A stretch of DNA of 64,000 nt, taken from assembly GCA_024635995.1 (NCBI GenBank), contig JAGXHW010000012.1, positions 52,452-116,451 of the forward strand, read 5' to 3'. The notes under the pieces were generated by a model. It searched no databases, was not told where the DNA came from, and saw only the letters and a list, made by a program, of their open reading frames with translations. Positions 51,885-61,548 of the stretch are shown one piece after another. The position numbers and the translations under genes were made by a program. This stretch comes from Clostridiaceae bacterium. Its GTDB lineage: Bacteria > Bacillota > Clostridia > Peptostreptococcales > Tindalliaceae. Position 1 is the stretch's first letter. The number at the start of each line of letters is the position of its first letter.

Positions 51885-53917
51885 TGTGCCACCTCAATTC
51901 TAACCGCCGACACTTTCAGTGCGGGGATTTTAATAATGGGGTCCAAGTTCTGGCCTGTCAAACGATTGGCTGGCGACTCGGCAAAATGGAAAGGCACAAA
52001 CACTGTTTTTTCTTTAATTCGGTCTGTGACCATTGCCGGTGCTGTGATGCTTCCCCTGGCCGAAGTGATGCGAACCTCCTGGTGCATCTTAATACCCAAG
52101 TCTTCGGCATCCTTTGTGTTAATCTCCACAAATCCATGGGGATATTCCCGATCCAGTGTCCACACCTTCCGTGTCATGGTGCCGGTATGGTACTGGTGGG
52201 TCACCCGACCCGTTGTCAGAAAGAAAGGAAATTCTTCGCTGCGTTGGTCGCCAATTCGCTCAAAATCATTTACGGTGAAAAGACCTTTGCCCCTTATAAA
52301 CTCACCCACATGTAAGATGGGAGTGCCGGGATGGTCTTTGGTGGGACAAGGCCACTGGAGTCCCACTTCCTGTATACGTTCATGAGTGATACCTCCGTAA
52401 ATATTAGTGGTCTCGTTGATTTCATCCATGATTTCACTTGGCGATTTGTAGTCAACATCCATTCCGATACGCTTCATGAGTTCATTAATAATCCACCAAT
52501 CCGGACGGCAGTTGCCCACTGGTTCAATGACTTTTCGAATCAGTTGTACACGCCGATCAGTGTTGGTGTACGTGCCGTCCCGCTCCAGAAAACTGGCGGC
52601 TGGTAATATGACATCAGCATATTGTGATGTTTCAGTCATAAAGATATCCTGCACCACAAGAAAAGGTATTTTTTCCAGGCAATGCATGGTATGAAGCTGG
52701 TCCGGATCGGAAAGTACCGGGTTCTCACCCACTATAATAGCGGCCTTCATTTTACCTTCTTCCATCAGGTTAAACATGTCAATAATGGTGTTGCCCCGCA
52801 GGCAGGAAATATCTCCCCATGCTTTGGTAAACCGATCTTTTGTTTCCGGCCATTCAGGTCGCTGGTAACCAGGAAGGTAATCCGGAAGGGTTGCCATGTC
52901 GCCTGCTCCCTGTACATTGTTCTGACCTCGCAGTGGGTTGATACCCGTAGATGGCCGGCCAACATGTCCGGTGAGCATGGCCAGGTTCCCCAGTGCACGT
53001 ATGCTTTTAACACCTGTGGTTTGTTGTGTCACACCCATGGTGAAGAGGATCATGGCCTTATCTGTGGTGGCGTATTTCCGGGCAAATAACCGGATGGTAT
53101 CCGCCGGTACATGTGTGATAGCTTCAGCCCACTCAGGTGTGCAGTCAACCACTGAAGCCTTCATTTCTTCAAAGTTTTCAGTACGGTTCCTGATAAATTC
53201 TTCGTCCATCAGGTTTTCTTCAATGATGACATGAATCATGGCGTTGATCATGGGCAGATTGGTGCCCGGTTCAATGATGGCGTGACCATGGGAAAAATCA
53301 GTGAGTCGAATCATTCGCGGGTCAATGACATACAGCTCCGCACCCTTTTCCAGGGCTTCAAAGATCCTGGTGCTTGCCAGGGGGTGCTGTTCTGTGGTGT
53401 TGGATCCAATCACCATGATCAATTCTGCATCGCTGATATCGTTCATCGTGTTGGTGGCGCCACCGGCGCCAAAGGAGGTAGAAAGACCTTCTACCGTTGG
53501 GCTGTGTCAGAGACGTGCGCAGTGGTCAACACTGCTGGTCTTCAGTCCGGCCCTGGCCAGTTTCGCCATGAGAAAATTTTCCTCATTTGTACAGCGGGCA
53601 GAGGAAACCACGCCAATGACATCGGTGTTGTCCCCGTCGGTCATGGCTGATTTTAATCCGTTAGCTGCAAATTCAAGGGCTTCATCCCAGGATGTTTCCC
53701 GAAAAGTGCCATCTTTCTGCTTTATGAGGGGGTTTGACAAGCGCCTAGAATCTCTCACGAAGGCAAAGCCGTGCCACCCCTTGGAACATAGTTTTCCTTT
53801 GCTGACCACATGGTTATAACTGGGTGTTATACCCAACATGGTACCGTCGTCTGCCATGTTGACGTAGATGCCACACCCACAACCACAATAACCACAGGTG
53901 GTTTCCATACGTTTCAC
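51881..53917 (-). CDS. fdhF: Formate dehydrogenase catalytic subunit, selenocysteine-containing
   Basis: Read through the TGA at 53509-53507 as selenocysteine, the frame gives a 678-residue molybdopterin oxidoreductase. The N-terminal [4Fe-4S] site is Cys8, Cys11, Cys15 and the Cys of KLCSKG. Sec137 sits in VDHCARL-U-HSPTVEG, matching the active-site selenocysteine of E. coli FdhF. The downstream molybdopterin guanine dinucleotide-binding regions and C-terminal beta-barrel domain are intact. Without readthrough the gene appears as two fragments. The start is GTG 53917 behind GGGGG. It is followed by an overlapping Fe-S/flavin subunit gene. It oxidises formate to CO2 or works in reverse. Confidence 0.95.
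53477..53509 (-). promoter_or_regulatory. SECIS element of formate dehydrogenase
   Basis: Eleven bases after the TGA, GGTAGAA (53495-53489) and TTCTACC (53483-53477) form a perfect seven-pair stem around the loop GGTCT, the same loop sequence as in E. coli fdhF. The distance from TGA to loop is 18 bases, within the bacterial SECIS range. Confidence 0.9.
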
Positions 53918-53993
53918 ATAATTTCCCCCTTTGCGTAATTTTTTTTGTCAAAATGACATAATGACTTTTTGAAATCGCTCACTACAATGAAAA

Positions 53994-54032
53994 TACCCCT
54001 AAGGAACGTAAAAAAACATCCTTAGGGGATAA
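53994..54032 (-). terminator. Terminator after thrC
   Basis: ATCCCCTAAGGA and its complement form a stem around a T-rich loop (minus strand), 55 bases after the thrC stop, with a TATTTT tail. Confidence 0.75.
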
Positions 54033-54085
54033 TATTGATGGCTGTTTATACATCTGGTTCAGAAGGTTGTCCACACAACAGATGA

Positions 54086-55576
54086 TTATAACAAAGAGTG
54101 TTTCACAGCTTCTGCGATCTGGGTCTTTTCTAATACATGCTTATGAAGAACAGGCTTTTCATTCAACCCCTGCAAACCTTTTGGAACGCTTACCCCAGTC
54201 GCCTGGTGCAATTGAGTGATGGCCTTAAATCCGTCAATCTGAGAGGGCAAGCCCAGGGCTTTCACCACAGTTTCAGAGAATTTATAAGCACTTGCAGTGG
54301 CGGCAATCACCGTAGGCGTCTTGTCACCAGTTTTTTTCACATAATCAGCATAAACTTTATAACCCACTGCAGTATGCGGATCCATTAAATAATGGTCTCG
54401 TTGGTAGAGTTCATCAATGGCCTCGTTGGTTTCTTCCTCTGTAGCAAAACCACCATAGAATTCTGTTAAACCCACACGAATATTATCGCTTGCCTCAAAT
54501 TTTCTCGTCTCATCCAGGTCTTTCATCAACGAGGCCACCAACTGTCCGTTGTTCCCTGAAAGATGAAAAAGCAATCGTTCCAAATTGCTGGATACCAATA
54601 TGTCCATGGATGGTGAACTGGTGATATAAAACTTACGCTTCGCATCATACACGCCCGTGTTAATAAAATCCGTCAGCACGTTGTTTTGGTTGGAGGCACA
54701 AATAAATTTTCTCACAGGGACACCAAGTTCCCGGGCATAAAAAGAGGCCAGTATATTACCAAAATTACCAGTGGGCACCACCACGTTTATCTTTTCTCCC
54801 GGCTGTATGGCTCCTTTCTCAAGTAATTTAACATAAGCCCACACATAGTACACCACCTGGGGGACAAGTCTTCCGATGTTGATGGAGTTGGCAGATGAAA
54901 ACTGCCACCCTTCCTGTTCCAGTTCAGCGGCCAAAGAGGGGTCATTAAAGATTGCTTTAACGGCTGCCTGGGCATCATCAAAATTTCCTTTAATACCAAA
55001 AACATGAACATTGTTCCCTGTTTGCACTGTCATTTGCCGTTCCTGCACCTGACTGACACCCACATGAGGATAAAAAACAATGATTTCAGTACCTTCCACA
55101 TCTGCAAAACCTTCCAGTGCTGCTTTTCCTGTGTCGCCGGAAGTGGCTGTTAATATGGCAATTTTGTTATTAATCTTTTCTTTTTTTAATGCTTTTGTCA
55201 GCAGGTGGGGCAGGATTGACAAGGCCATATCCTTGAAAGCAGCCGTCGGTCCGTGAAAGAGTTCCAAAAAATAGGCATCGCCGCCCCTGACAAGGGGCGC
55301 AATTTCATCTGATTCAAATTTTTCGTCATAGGCACAATCAATGCATTCCTGTAAGTCTTCTTCTGTGTAATCCTCAAAAAATCTGGAAAGCACCAGATAG
55401 GCAATTTCCTTATATTTTTTTCCTGTTAGTGTGCTTATATCACTCAATGGCTGAGGCATTTTTTCCGGAACAAAAAGTCCCTTGTCCTCAGCGATTCCTT
55501 TTATAATGGCTTGGGCTGCATTTTTACCCTCCATGCTGTTTTTCTGTTTGCTTCTGGTGCTGATATACTTCATCAT
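54086..55576 (-). CDS. thrC: Threonine synthase
   Basis: The 496-residue PLP enzyme converts O-phosphohomoserine to threonine. It is the long type found in E. coli, yeast and clostridia. The PLP lysine is Lys115 in FHGPTAAFKDMALS, and the phosphate-binding glycine loop is in TATSGDTGKAALEGF. I start it at ATG 55576, five bases after GAGGA; the frame is open further upstream into the aminotransferase gene. Start and stop of the two genes nearly touch (55576/55578), so they are coupled. Confidence 0.95.
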   Translation of the reverse strand: MMKYISTRSKQKNSMEGKNAAQAIIKGIAEDKGLFVPEKMPQPLSDISTLTGKKYKEIAYLVLSRFFEDYTEEDLQECIDCAYDEKFESDEIAPLVRGGDAYFLELFHGPTAAFKDMALSILPHLLTKALKKEKINNKIAILTATSGDTGKAALEGFADVEGTEIIVFYPHVGVSQVQERQMTVQTGNNVHVFGIKGNFDDAQAAVKAIFNDPSLAAELEQEGWQFSSANSINIGRLVPQVVYYVWAYVKLLEKGAIQPGEKINVVVPTGNFGNILASFYARELGVPVRKFICASNQNNVLTDFINTGVYDAKRKFYITSSPSMDILVSSNLERLLFHLSGNNGQLVASLMKDLDETRKFEASDNIRVGLTEFYGGFATEEETNEAIDELYQRDHYLMDPHTAVGYKVYADYVKKTGDKTPTVIAATASAYKFSETVVKALGLPSQIDGFKAITQLHQATGVSVPKGLQGLNEKPVLHKHVLEKTQIAEAVKHSLL

Positions 55577-55577
55577 G

Positions 55578-56774
55578 TCATTCCTCATTTCCTTCACCTT
55601 CACTTTTCAGTTTGCAACATGACCAATCAATCTTCATTATCCTGTCAAAGGCCTCTGCCAAAACACTGGTATCCACTGTGCAGGCAATGCGTAAGTACCC
55701 TTCGCCACAGTGTCCAAAGGCATTTCCGGGAATTGTGAGCACTTGTGCCTGGTCTAAAATCATTTCACTGGCCTTTTGGGATGAACAACCTGTTTTCTTT
55801 ATGTTTATAAAGAGATAAAAAGTCCCCTGTGGCGCCAGTACACTCATCCATGGTATTTCATTGATACGGCGGGCGGCGTACAACACTCGTTCCTTGTATA
55901 ACCTCACAGCAGGCGGTTGAATGGACTTTCGGTTTCGTATGGCATAAATGGCGGCTCTCTGGGATATGGAGGGAGCAGTGAAAACAACATTTTCGTTCAC
56001 CTGTTGACAAATTTTGATGATTTCGGGAGACGCAATAATGTTGCCCACCCGCCAGCCTGTCATGGTATAATCTTTTGAAAAACTATTAATGACCACCAGG
56101 CGTTCTCTAATTTGGTTCATTTTGATCATTGATCGAAATGTCCCGTTGAAAACATAGGCTCCATAAATCTCATCTGCTATGATCAACAAGTTGTGTTTTT
56201 CTGCAATTTTACCAATTGCTGCCAGTGTTGTGTCACTGTACACCGCCCCTGTGGGATTGCTGGGAGAATTAACAATAATTGCCTTGGTTCGGAGGGTGAT
56301 GGCTTGTTCCAACTGTTCCACATTCATCTGAAAATGATCTTCCTCAAAGGTATCCAGTTCAACCGGCACACCGCCTGCCAGCTTAACCTGCTGATAGTAG
56401 GGGGTGAAATAAGGGGCTGGCAAAATGACCTCTTCCCCTTTGTCTAGCACTGATTCCAAGACCAGGTACATTGCCAGACAAGCGCTTGCGGTCACCATGA
56501 TCTCCTGGTCAGTCACAACTGCATTGTATTCTTCCAGGTAAAACGTGCCTATTTCAGTCCTCAATTCAGGATCACCACGAAAATCCGTATAATGGGTATG
56601 GCCTTCCAGGGCTTCCTGGAAAGCAAAGCGAATAATTCCCTCATCTGTTGTCTGGTCAGGATCACCCAGGCTTAAGTTAATCACACCTTCATATTTTTTA
56701 GCCAGTTGATCCACAGCACCCATGGGTGTGGATTGATCTTCCCAATATTTTTTTGCAATAAACCGACGCACCAT
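55578..56774 (-). CDS. PLP-dependent class I/II aminotransferase
   Basis: The 398-residue enzyme has NSPSNPTGA (169-177), Asp201 in IADEIYGAYVF and PLP-lysine Lys234 in NSFSKDYTMTGWRVG, the pattern of aspartate/PatA-like aminotransferases. It sits between ridA and thrC, so it may supply aspartate or act on a threonine-pathway intermediate; that is inferred. The C-terminal region holds an unusual Cys pair (WSCCKLK). Confidence 0.9.
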   Translation of the reverse strand: MVRRFIAKKYWEDQSTPMGAVDQLAKKYEGVINLSLGDPDQTTDEGIIRFAFQEALEGHTHYTDFRGDPELRTEIGTFYLEEYNAVVTDQEIMVTASACLAMYLVLESVLDKGEEVILPAPYFTPYYQQVKLAGGVPVELDTFEEDHFQMNVEQLEQAITLRTKAIIVNSPSNPTGAVYSDTTLAAIGKIAEKHNLLIIADEIYGAYVFNGTFRSMIKMNQIRERLVVINSFSKDYTMTGWRVGNIIASPEIIKICQQVNENVVFTAPSISQRAAIYAIRNRKSIQPPAVRLYKERVLYAARRINEIPWMSVLAPQGTFYLFINIKKTGCSSQKASEMILDQAQVLTIPGNAFGHCGEGYLRIACTVDTSVLAEAFDRIMKIDWSCCKLKSEGEGNEE

Positions 56775-56849
56775 TTGCCTCCACTCCCAAAATTATTCTT
56801 GCTATCATCCTCACTTATATCTGCTGGCTGCCACCCATAAACCTACTCA

Positions 56850-57227
56850 CTATCTTTTGGCAATGAGCTCGATCTCAACCTGAGCCCCCAAAGGAAGAGC
56901 CGCCACCCCAATGGTGGTGCGTGCAGGATAGGGTTGAGAAAATTGCTGAGCATATACTTCGTTCATCTGTGGAAAAGTGCTCATGTCGGTTAAATAGACA
57001 TTCACTTTCTGAACATCATCAGGCATTAATCCGCAGGCTTCCAGTACATTGAAAAGATTAACAAAACATTGTTTCGTCTGTTCCTGGATACCACCTTCCA
57101 CCAGTAAGCCGGTTGAAGGGTCAAGAGGTGTCTGACCTGACAGAAAAATAAATCCATCAGCATCAATTGCATGAGAATACGGACCGACAGCAACAGCCCC
57201 AGTGGCAGCAAATGAGTTTCTTTTCAA
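56850..57227 (-). CDS. ridA: RidA family enamine/imine deaminase
   Basis: The 125-residue trimeric protein hydrolyses reactive 2-aminoacrylate and related enamines released by PLP enzymes. The motif GPYSHAI, the FLSGQTPLDP segment, and the catalytic arginine in PARTTIGV are present. It starts with TTG 57227 behind AGGAGG. It heads a likely ridA-aminotransferase-thrC unit, in which it would protect PLP enzymes from enamine damage. Confidence 0.94.
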   Translation of the reverse strand: MKRNSFAATGAVAVGPYSHAIDADGFIFLSGQTPLDPSTGLLVEGGIQEQTKQCFVNLFNVLEACGLMPDDVQKVNVYLTDMSTFPQMNEVYAQQFSQPYPARTTIGVAALPLGAQVEIELIAKR

Positions 57228-57309
57228 AATGATCTCCTCCTAGCATAGTAGATATGCTTATTATAATACACTATTATGAAAAAAAAAACATTTGTTGATC
57301 AATCCAAAT

Positions 57310-57620
57310 CCCAGATCAGTCGTGAACAAGTTTATAGCGCCAACATCTCCATCCAATACAAAGAAGAATAATAAATCCTGCAACTGTAACCACCGCAACC
57401 CAGCATCTACTGCCAATCAATGTTTAATCCATTTTTTTGTAATAAGCTTATCCCTCTCCTTAAGACCACGAAATAAGCGTTCAATCATACCGCTGGCCTT
57501 GGCAAAGATCGTGGAACAAGCAATGGGTTTATCCGAATAAAAGAAACTTGCCCAGATTAATACGCCTATGCCTGCCCCCACCAAATAGGGAGACTAACTT
57601 ACGGCAGTCAGAAAAAACAT
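57310..57620 (-). pseudogene. YeeE/YedE family transporter remnant
   Basis: Behind an intact AAGGAGG, ATG 57620 opens a frame that reads MFFLTAVS, then TAG at 57596-57594, then SPYLVGAGIGVLIWASFFYS and DKPIACSTIFAKASGMIERL, which is clearly the N terminus of a YeeE/YedE (sulfur/selenium compound) transporter. A frameshift near 57425 moves the match to IDWQ-TAG-ML, and a further shift gives a hydrophobic helix ending in YKLVHD. After about 57310 similarity stops, so most of the gene (normally about 180-400 residues) is gone. The 567 bases between ridA and the GHL10 gene hold nothing else that I recognise. Confidence 0.82.
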
Positions 57621-57794
57621 GGTTTTATCCTCCTTATCTAATTTCTTATTTTAGTGGATTTTTTCGGTACCCTGTAAAAAAGCGTGATCCATGAGGAGTT
57701 GAACAATTGTGAATTGCCAGGAATTACTTGAATGTTTATATTACTTATACAGATTTATCTTATCCTATGGTATGATAAGCAAGGAGGTGTTTCG

Positions 57795-59081
57795 ATGATG
57801 CGTGGAATCGTGCTGCAACTAACTACGGGACTATTGATTGTATTGCTATTCCTTGGTGCTGTGTTTTCTGGTTCATTTGCTGAAACCCATGATTTGTCTG
57901 ATCCAGAAATGATGCAGCCACCCGAACCAATGAAAGGCATCTGGGTGGCCACCGTTTTAAATATCGATTATCCTAAAGAAAGTACCATTGATCCGGATCT
58001 ACTGAAAGCTGAAGCCATTGCTATTTTGGATACAGCAAAAAACGCCGGACTTAATGCTGTGTTTTTGCAGGTGCGACCCACATCAGATGCTTTTTATCCT
58101 TCTGTCTATTTTCCATGGTCAAAATACCTTACCGGAACCCAGGGCACTCCACCGGCAAATGCTTTTGATCCGTTGGATTTTTGGGTTGAAGAAGCCCACT
58201 TGAGGGGCATGGAACTTCATGCTTGGTTGAACCCCTATCGCATCACCAAAAAAAAGATAAATGAACCCCCTCACGACTTTGCTTCACTTACAACCACTCA
58301 TCCTGCCAGATTGAATCCAGAGTGGGTCGTGGCACACACAGATGGCAATTTGTATTTTGATCCAGGTATTCCCCAGGTAAGACAACTGTTGATTGATAGT
58401 GCCATGGAACTTGTCGAAAATTACGCCATTGACGGCATTCATTTTGATGACTATTTTTACCCTGGTAAGGATTTTGATGACGCTGTCACTTTTGCCGTTT
58501 ATGGTCAGGGGTTTCATTCCATCGAAGACTGGCGAAGAGAAAATGTTAATACATTGATACGGGATTTGTATAGAACTATACAGGAAGGCCCCCGACAGGT
58601 CAGATTTGGCATTAGTCCTTTTGGCATCTGGGCCAATGACACATCACATTTCCTTGGCAGTGCCACACGTGGAAATCAAACTTATTTTTCACATTACGCC
58701 GACCCTCTGACCTGGATCAGGGAGGGGTCCATTGACTACATCGCACCACAACTTTACTGGCATATTGGTTTTGATATTGCCGACTATCATGTTTTACTGG
58801 ACTGGTGGCATCGTGCTACATTGTTTTCTTCTGTTGACCTCTACATTGGTCACGCAGCCTACCGAACAGGAAGTGCCGATCTGAACCACCCTTGGTATGG
58901 TGTGAATGAAATAAACCGTCAGCTAACCCTTAACAAAGGGTATTCAGGGGTTGCCGGGAGTATATTCTATAATTATAGTGCCCTGGAGGACAGCCTAGCC
59001 TTGCAGGGACTTTTAGCTGATTTTTATGGTTATCCGAAGCCGTTATATGGTAAGGCAGTACAAACACTTCATACTTATTAA
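57795..59081 (+). CDS. GHL10 (glycosyl hydrolase-like 10) family secreted protein
   Basis: The 428-residue protein has an N-terminal signal peptide (hydrophobic residues about 6-25, cleavage near SFA-ET) and a TIM-barrel of the GHL10/DUF187 family, beginning MKGIWVATVLNIDYP and including AVFLQVRPTSDAFYPS, GMELHAWLNPYRI and DGIHFDDYFYP, with acidic residues at strand ends. The family acts on cell-wall peptidoglycan-like or polysaccharide material outside the cell. The start ATG 57795 is placed by AAGGAGG. Confidence 0.9.
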   Translation: MMRGIVLQLTTGLLIVLLFLGAVFSGSFAETHDLSDPEMMQPPEPMKGIWVATVLNIDYPKESTIDPDLLKAEAIAILDTAKNAGLNAVFLQVRPTSDAFYPSVYFPWSKYLTGTQGTPPANAFDPLDFWVEEAHLRGMELHAWLNPYRITKKKINEPPHDFASLTTTHPARLNPEWVVAHTDGNLYFDPGIPQVRQLLIDSAMELVENYAIDGIHFDDYFYPGKDFDDAVTFAVYGQGFHSIEDWRRENVNTLIRDLYRTIQEGPRQVRFGISPFGIWANDTSHFLGSATRGNQTYFSHYADPLTWIREGSIDYIAPQLYWHIGFDIADYHVLLDWWHRATLFSSVDLYIGHAAYRTGSADLNHPWYGVNEINRQLTLNKGYSGVAGSIFYNYSALEDSLALQGLLADFYGYPKPLYGKAVQTLHTY

Positions 59082-59133
59082 CATTAAGAATATTTTTAGG
59101 TCTGATGAGTTATCGTTTTGGGAGGTGGTCACC

Positions 59134-60273
59134 ATACTTCAGGAATTCATCAAATCGTTTCTTCTCATTTTCCTAGCTGAAATGGGTGACAAAACGCAAA
59201 TTCTTGCCATGGCGTTTGCAATACAATACCCTGTCAAAAAGGTGCTGTTGGGCATCTTTTTTGGCGTTTTACTAAATCACGGTTTAGCAGTTGCCATGGG
59301 CAGTTTTCTGTCAACCATGATACCTCTTGACATCATTCAAATTACAGCAGGGTTTGCTTTTATCGGCTTTGCCCTGTGGACACTGAAACCAGAAGGTGAA
59401 GATGATAAAGAAAGTGAAAATGACAAGGCCTATGGTCCGGTTATTACTGTTGCCACTGCTTTTTTTATTGGTGAATTAGGTGACAAAACCCAATTAACCG
59501 CCATTACCCTGTCAGTGGACGCTTTATATCCCATTCTGATTCTTGCAGGCACTCTCTCGGGTATGATCGTTACAAGTGGTATGGGCATTTTTGTAGGCAA
59601 AAAACTGGGAGACCGCATACCCGAATTAACCATCAAACTGATGGCAGCGGGCGTTTTTCTAATTTTTGGTTTTTCTAAACTGTGGCAAACACTCCCCCCA
59701 ACCTGGTTGACGCCAATTCATTTACTCACTTATTCAATCCTGGTGCTGTTACCCGTGAGCTGGTTTGTTTATCGGTTACTGCAGCAGCGCAAACTGGGCA
59801 GAGAAAGTACCTTTGTCAGGGGAGCCCGTGAACTTCATGACTATTACCTGCAGATCAATGAAGCCGTCAACCAAATGTGCCTGGACAACGATACTTGCCA
59901 GAGTTGTGTTGGCAACGAATGTATGATCGGTTACACCAAGTACCTGATTGCCCAAGGCATGGCAGAGGACCCGGGCATAAAGACAGAAAAACCTCCCCAT
60001 CCTGATAACTTATACAGGATTTTTGATCCAGAAAAAACTTTTGAATCCCTGGCCCTGACAGTGTCCATGATGCGCCGTAACCAGGAAAACTTTAACAACC
60101 CTCACCTCCACCGCATCAGACGGAATTTGGAAACCATCCTATTTTACCGTTACCTGCAGGATCTACCTGACTGGACAGCGTATGAAAACTGGCTTAAGTC
60201 CCTGAAACAGTCAGAGGCTGATCAACTGGCAGAAACACTTCGCAATCAGTCACCACTGCCACCAACTTCCTGA
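59134..60273 (+). CDS. UPF0016/GDT1 family cation transporter with Cys-rich C-terminal extension
   Basis: The N-terminal ~200 residues are a six-helix UPF0016 (GDT1/TMEM165/MneA) transporter with the two signature repeats AEMGDKTQ and GELGDKTQ, a family that exports Mn2+ or Ca2+. About 180 further residues follow, soluble and helical, with a CLDNDTCQSCVGNEC cluster that could bind metal or an Fe-S centre; this part is not usual for the family. The start is uncertain: the only site with a good ribosome binding site (GGAGGTG, six bases upstream) is ATA 59134, while in-frame ATGs further up lie inside the preceding gene. Confidence 0.82.
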   Translation: MLQEFIKSFLLIFLAEMGDKTQILAMAFAIQYPVKKVLLGIFFGVLLNHGLAVAMGSFLSTMIPLDIIQITAGFAFIGFALWTLKPEGEDDKESENDKAYGPVITVATAFFIGELGDKTQLTAITLSVDALYPILILAGTLSGMIVTSGMGIFVGKKLGDRIPELTIKLMAAGVFLIFGFSKLWQTLPPTWLTPIHLLTYSILVLLPVSWFVYRLLQQRKLGRESTFVRGARELHDYYLQINEAVNQMCLDNDTCQSCVGNECMIGYTKYLIAQGMAEDPGIKTEKPPHPDNLYRIFDPEKTFESLALTVSMMRRNQENFNNPHLHRIRRNLETILFYRYLQDLPDWTAYENWLKSLKQSEADQLAETLRNQSPLPPTS

Positions 60274-60289
60274 CTATACACCAGGGTAT

Positions 60290-60327
60290 AAAAAAAGGCT
60301 GATCAAATTGACCAAGCCTTTTTTTAT
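60290..60327. terminator. Bidirectional terminator
   Basis: AAAAAAAGGCT and AGCCTTTTTTT close a hairpin between the convergent UPF0016 and ADP-ribosylglycohydrolase genes. The latter's stop codon lies in its right-hand T run. Confidence 0.85.
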
Positions 60328-61403
60328 GCTAATTTTCTAAAACCCTGCGCCAGCCTGGAACCCATGGTCAATATCACCTCAGATAACTCGATTGTTGATT
60401 TCCATTCATCAGGAACCACTTTCATGCCACCATAAGCACCCAAAAGAGTACCTGTAATGGCGCCTGTTGAGTCGCTGTCACCACTGTGGTTAACTGCCAT
60501 GATCAGTGCCGCCTTAAATTCTTTCCGTTTCATTGCACAATAGATTCCAATGGCCAGTGCTTCTTCAGCCACCCAGCCCTCGCCCAGTTCAATAATAGCA
60601 TTTTCAGGTCTTTCTGAGTTTTTGGCAAAATTTACGGCTCTTTCAATGGCTTTGCTGGTTTCCTCATGATATCGATAATGCTTTAACAGCCCCAAGGCTG
60701 TCTCAACGCCTTCGCTGATTTCTTTTTCATTTATCAGTTCAGCTACTATGGTAGCAAATGCGCCTGCTGCCAAATAACCACTGGCGTGCCCATGCGTAAT
60801 AGCAGCGGCTTCAGCTGCCACCTGAAAGGCGTAGCCCGGGTTGTTATGAAGCAACAATCCAATGGGTGCCACCCTCATCACTCCACCGCAACCCTTACTT
60901 TCGTTCAACGGTTTTTCCATGGAACCCACCACACCGCTGGCCAGGGCGGAAATGCACGTGTTACCCGGGGCTCGTCGTGCAAACAAGCCGGGTTGATCAA
61001 GAAGACTAAACCCCTGTTCATGAGGTTGTTTTTTCATGAGTTCCTGATCTCGTTCTGTTGGCATAATGCCCTGCTGTGTGTTGTACCATCTTAGATATGA
61101 AGGGTACAAGCCATCAGAGGTAAAAGGAACGTCTTTCATATTTACCGGTTCCTCAACCTTTGATAAAGCCCACAGAAGTCCATCTGCTGTGAAAAGAGTC
61201 ATTTGTGTGTCATCAGAGATCAATGCCATACCCGTTCTGCGATCGGGCTGTAAATCTTTGATACCACTTGCGCCAAATTTGGCGTATATTTCTGTAATTG
61301 CCATAAATTCAACAGTATAGCCAAGTGCATCACCAATTGCACCACCTATTAGGGAAGCTTGAATCCTGTTCTCCAATGAATTTTGATCTCCCATGTTTTT
61401 CAA
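60324..61403 (-). CDS. ADP-ribosylglycohydrolase (DraG-like) family protein
   Basis: The 359-residue protein removes ADP-ribose from proteins or small molecules using a two-metal site. The metal ligands are in GDALGYTVEF, ISDDTQMTLFTADGL and near the C terminus NHSGDSDSTGAITG. It is a single gene, not beside a nitrogenase or ADP-ribosyltransferase gene, so its substrate is open. The start is TTG 61403, eight bases after GGAGG. Confidence 0.92.
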   Translation of the reverse strand: MKNMGDQNSLENRIQASLIGGAIGDALGYTVEFMAITEIYAKFGASGIKDLQPDRRTGMALISDDTQMTLFTADGLLWALSKVEEPVNMKDVPFTSDGLYPSYLRWYNTQQGIMPTERDQELMKKQPHEQGFSLLDQPGLFARRAPGNTCISALASGVVGSMEKPLNESKGCGGVMRVAPIGLLLHNNPGYAFQVAAEAAAITHGHASGYLAAGAFATIVAELINEKEISEGVETALGLLKHYRYHEETSKAIERAVNFAKNSERPENAIIELGEGWVAEEALAIGIYCAMKRKEFKAALIMAVNHSGDSDSTGAITGTLLGAYGGMKVVPDEWKSTIELSEVILTMGSRLAQGFRKLA

Positions 61404-61548
61404 TCAATTTTCCTCCATTTCAGCGTTCAACAGTAGGATTTACCGTTATTTACTCCCTTGGTATGAAACAAAGCATGAAACAAAAAGCTGGCTTATCCGT
61501 CCTTAAGCATATATAATAGTCACATATTCTTTCTAAGGAAGTGGTTCA

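Noticed and set aside
57292..57540. 82-codon plus-strand open frame
   Set aside because: It is antisense to the YeeE/YedE remnant and shows no start signal; its openness comes from the decayed gene on the other strand.
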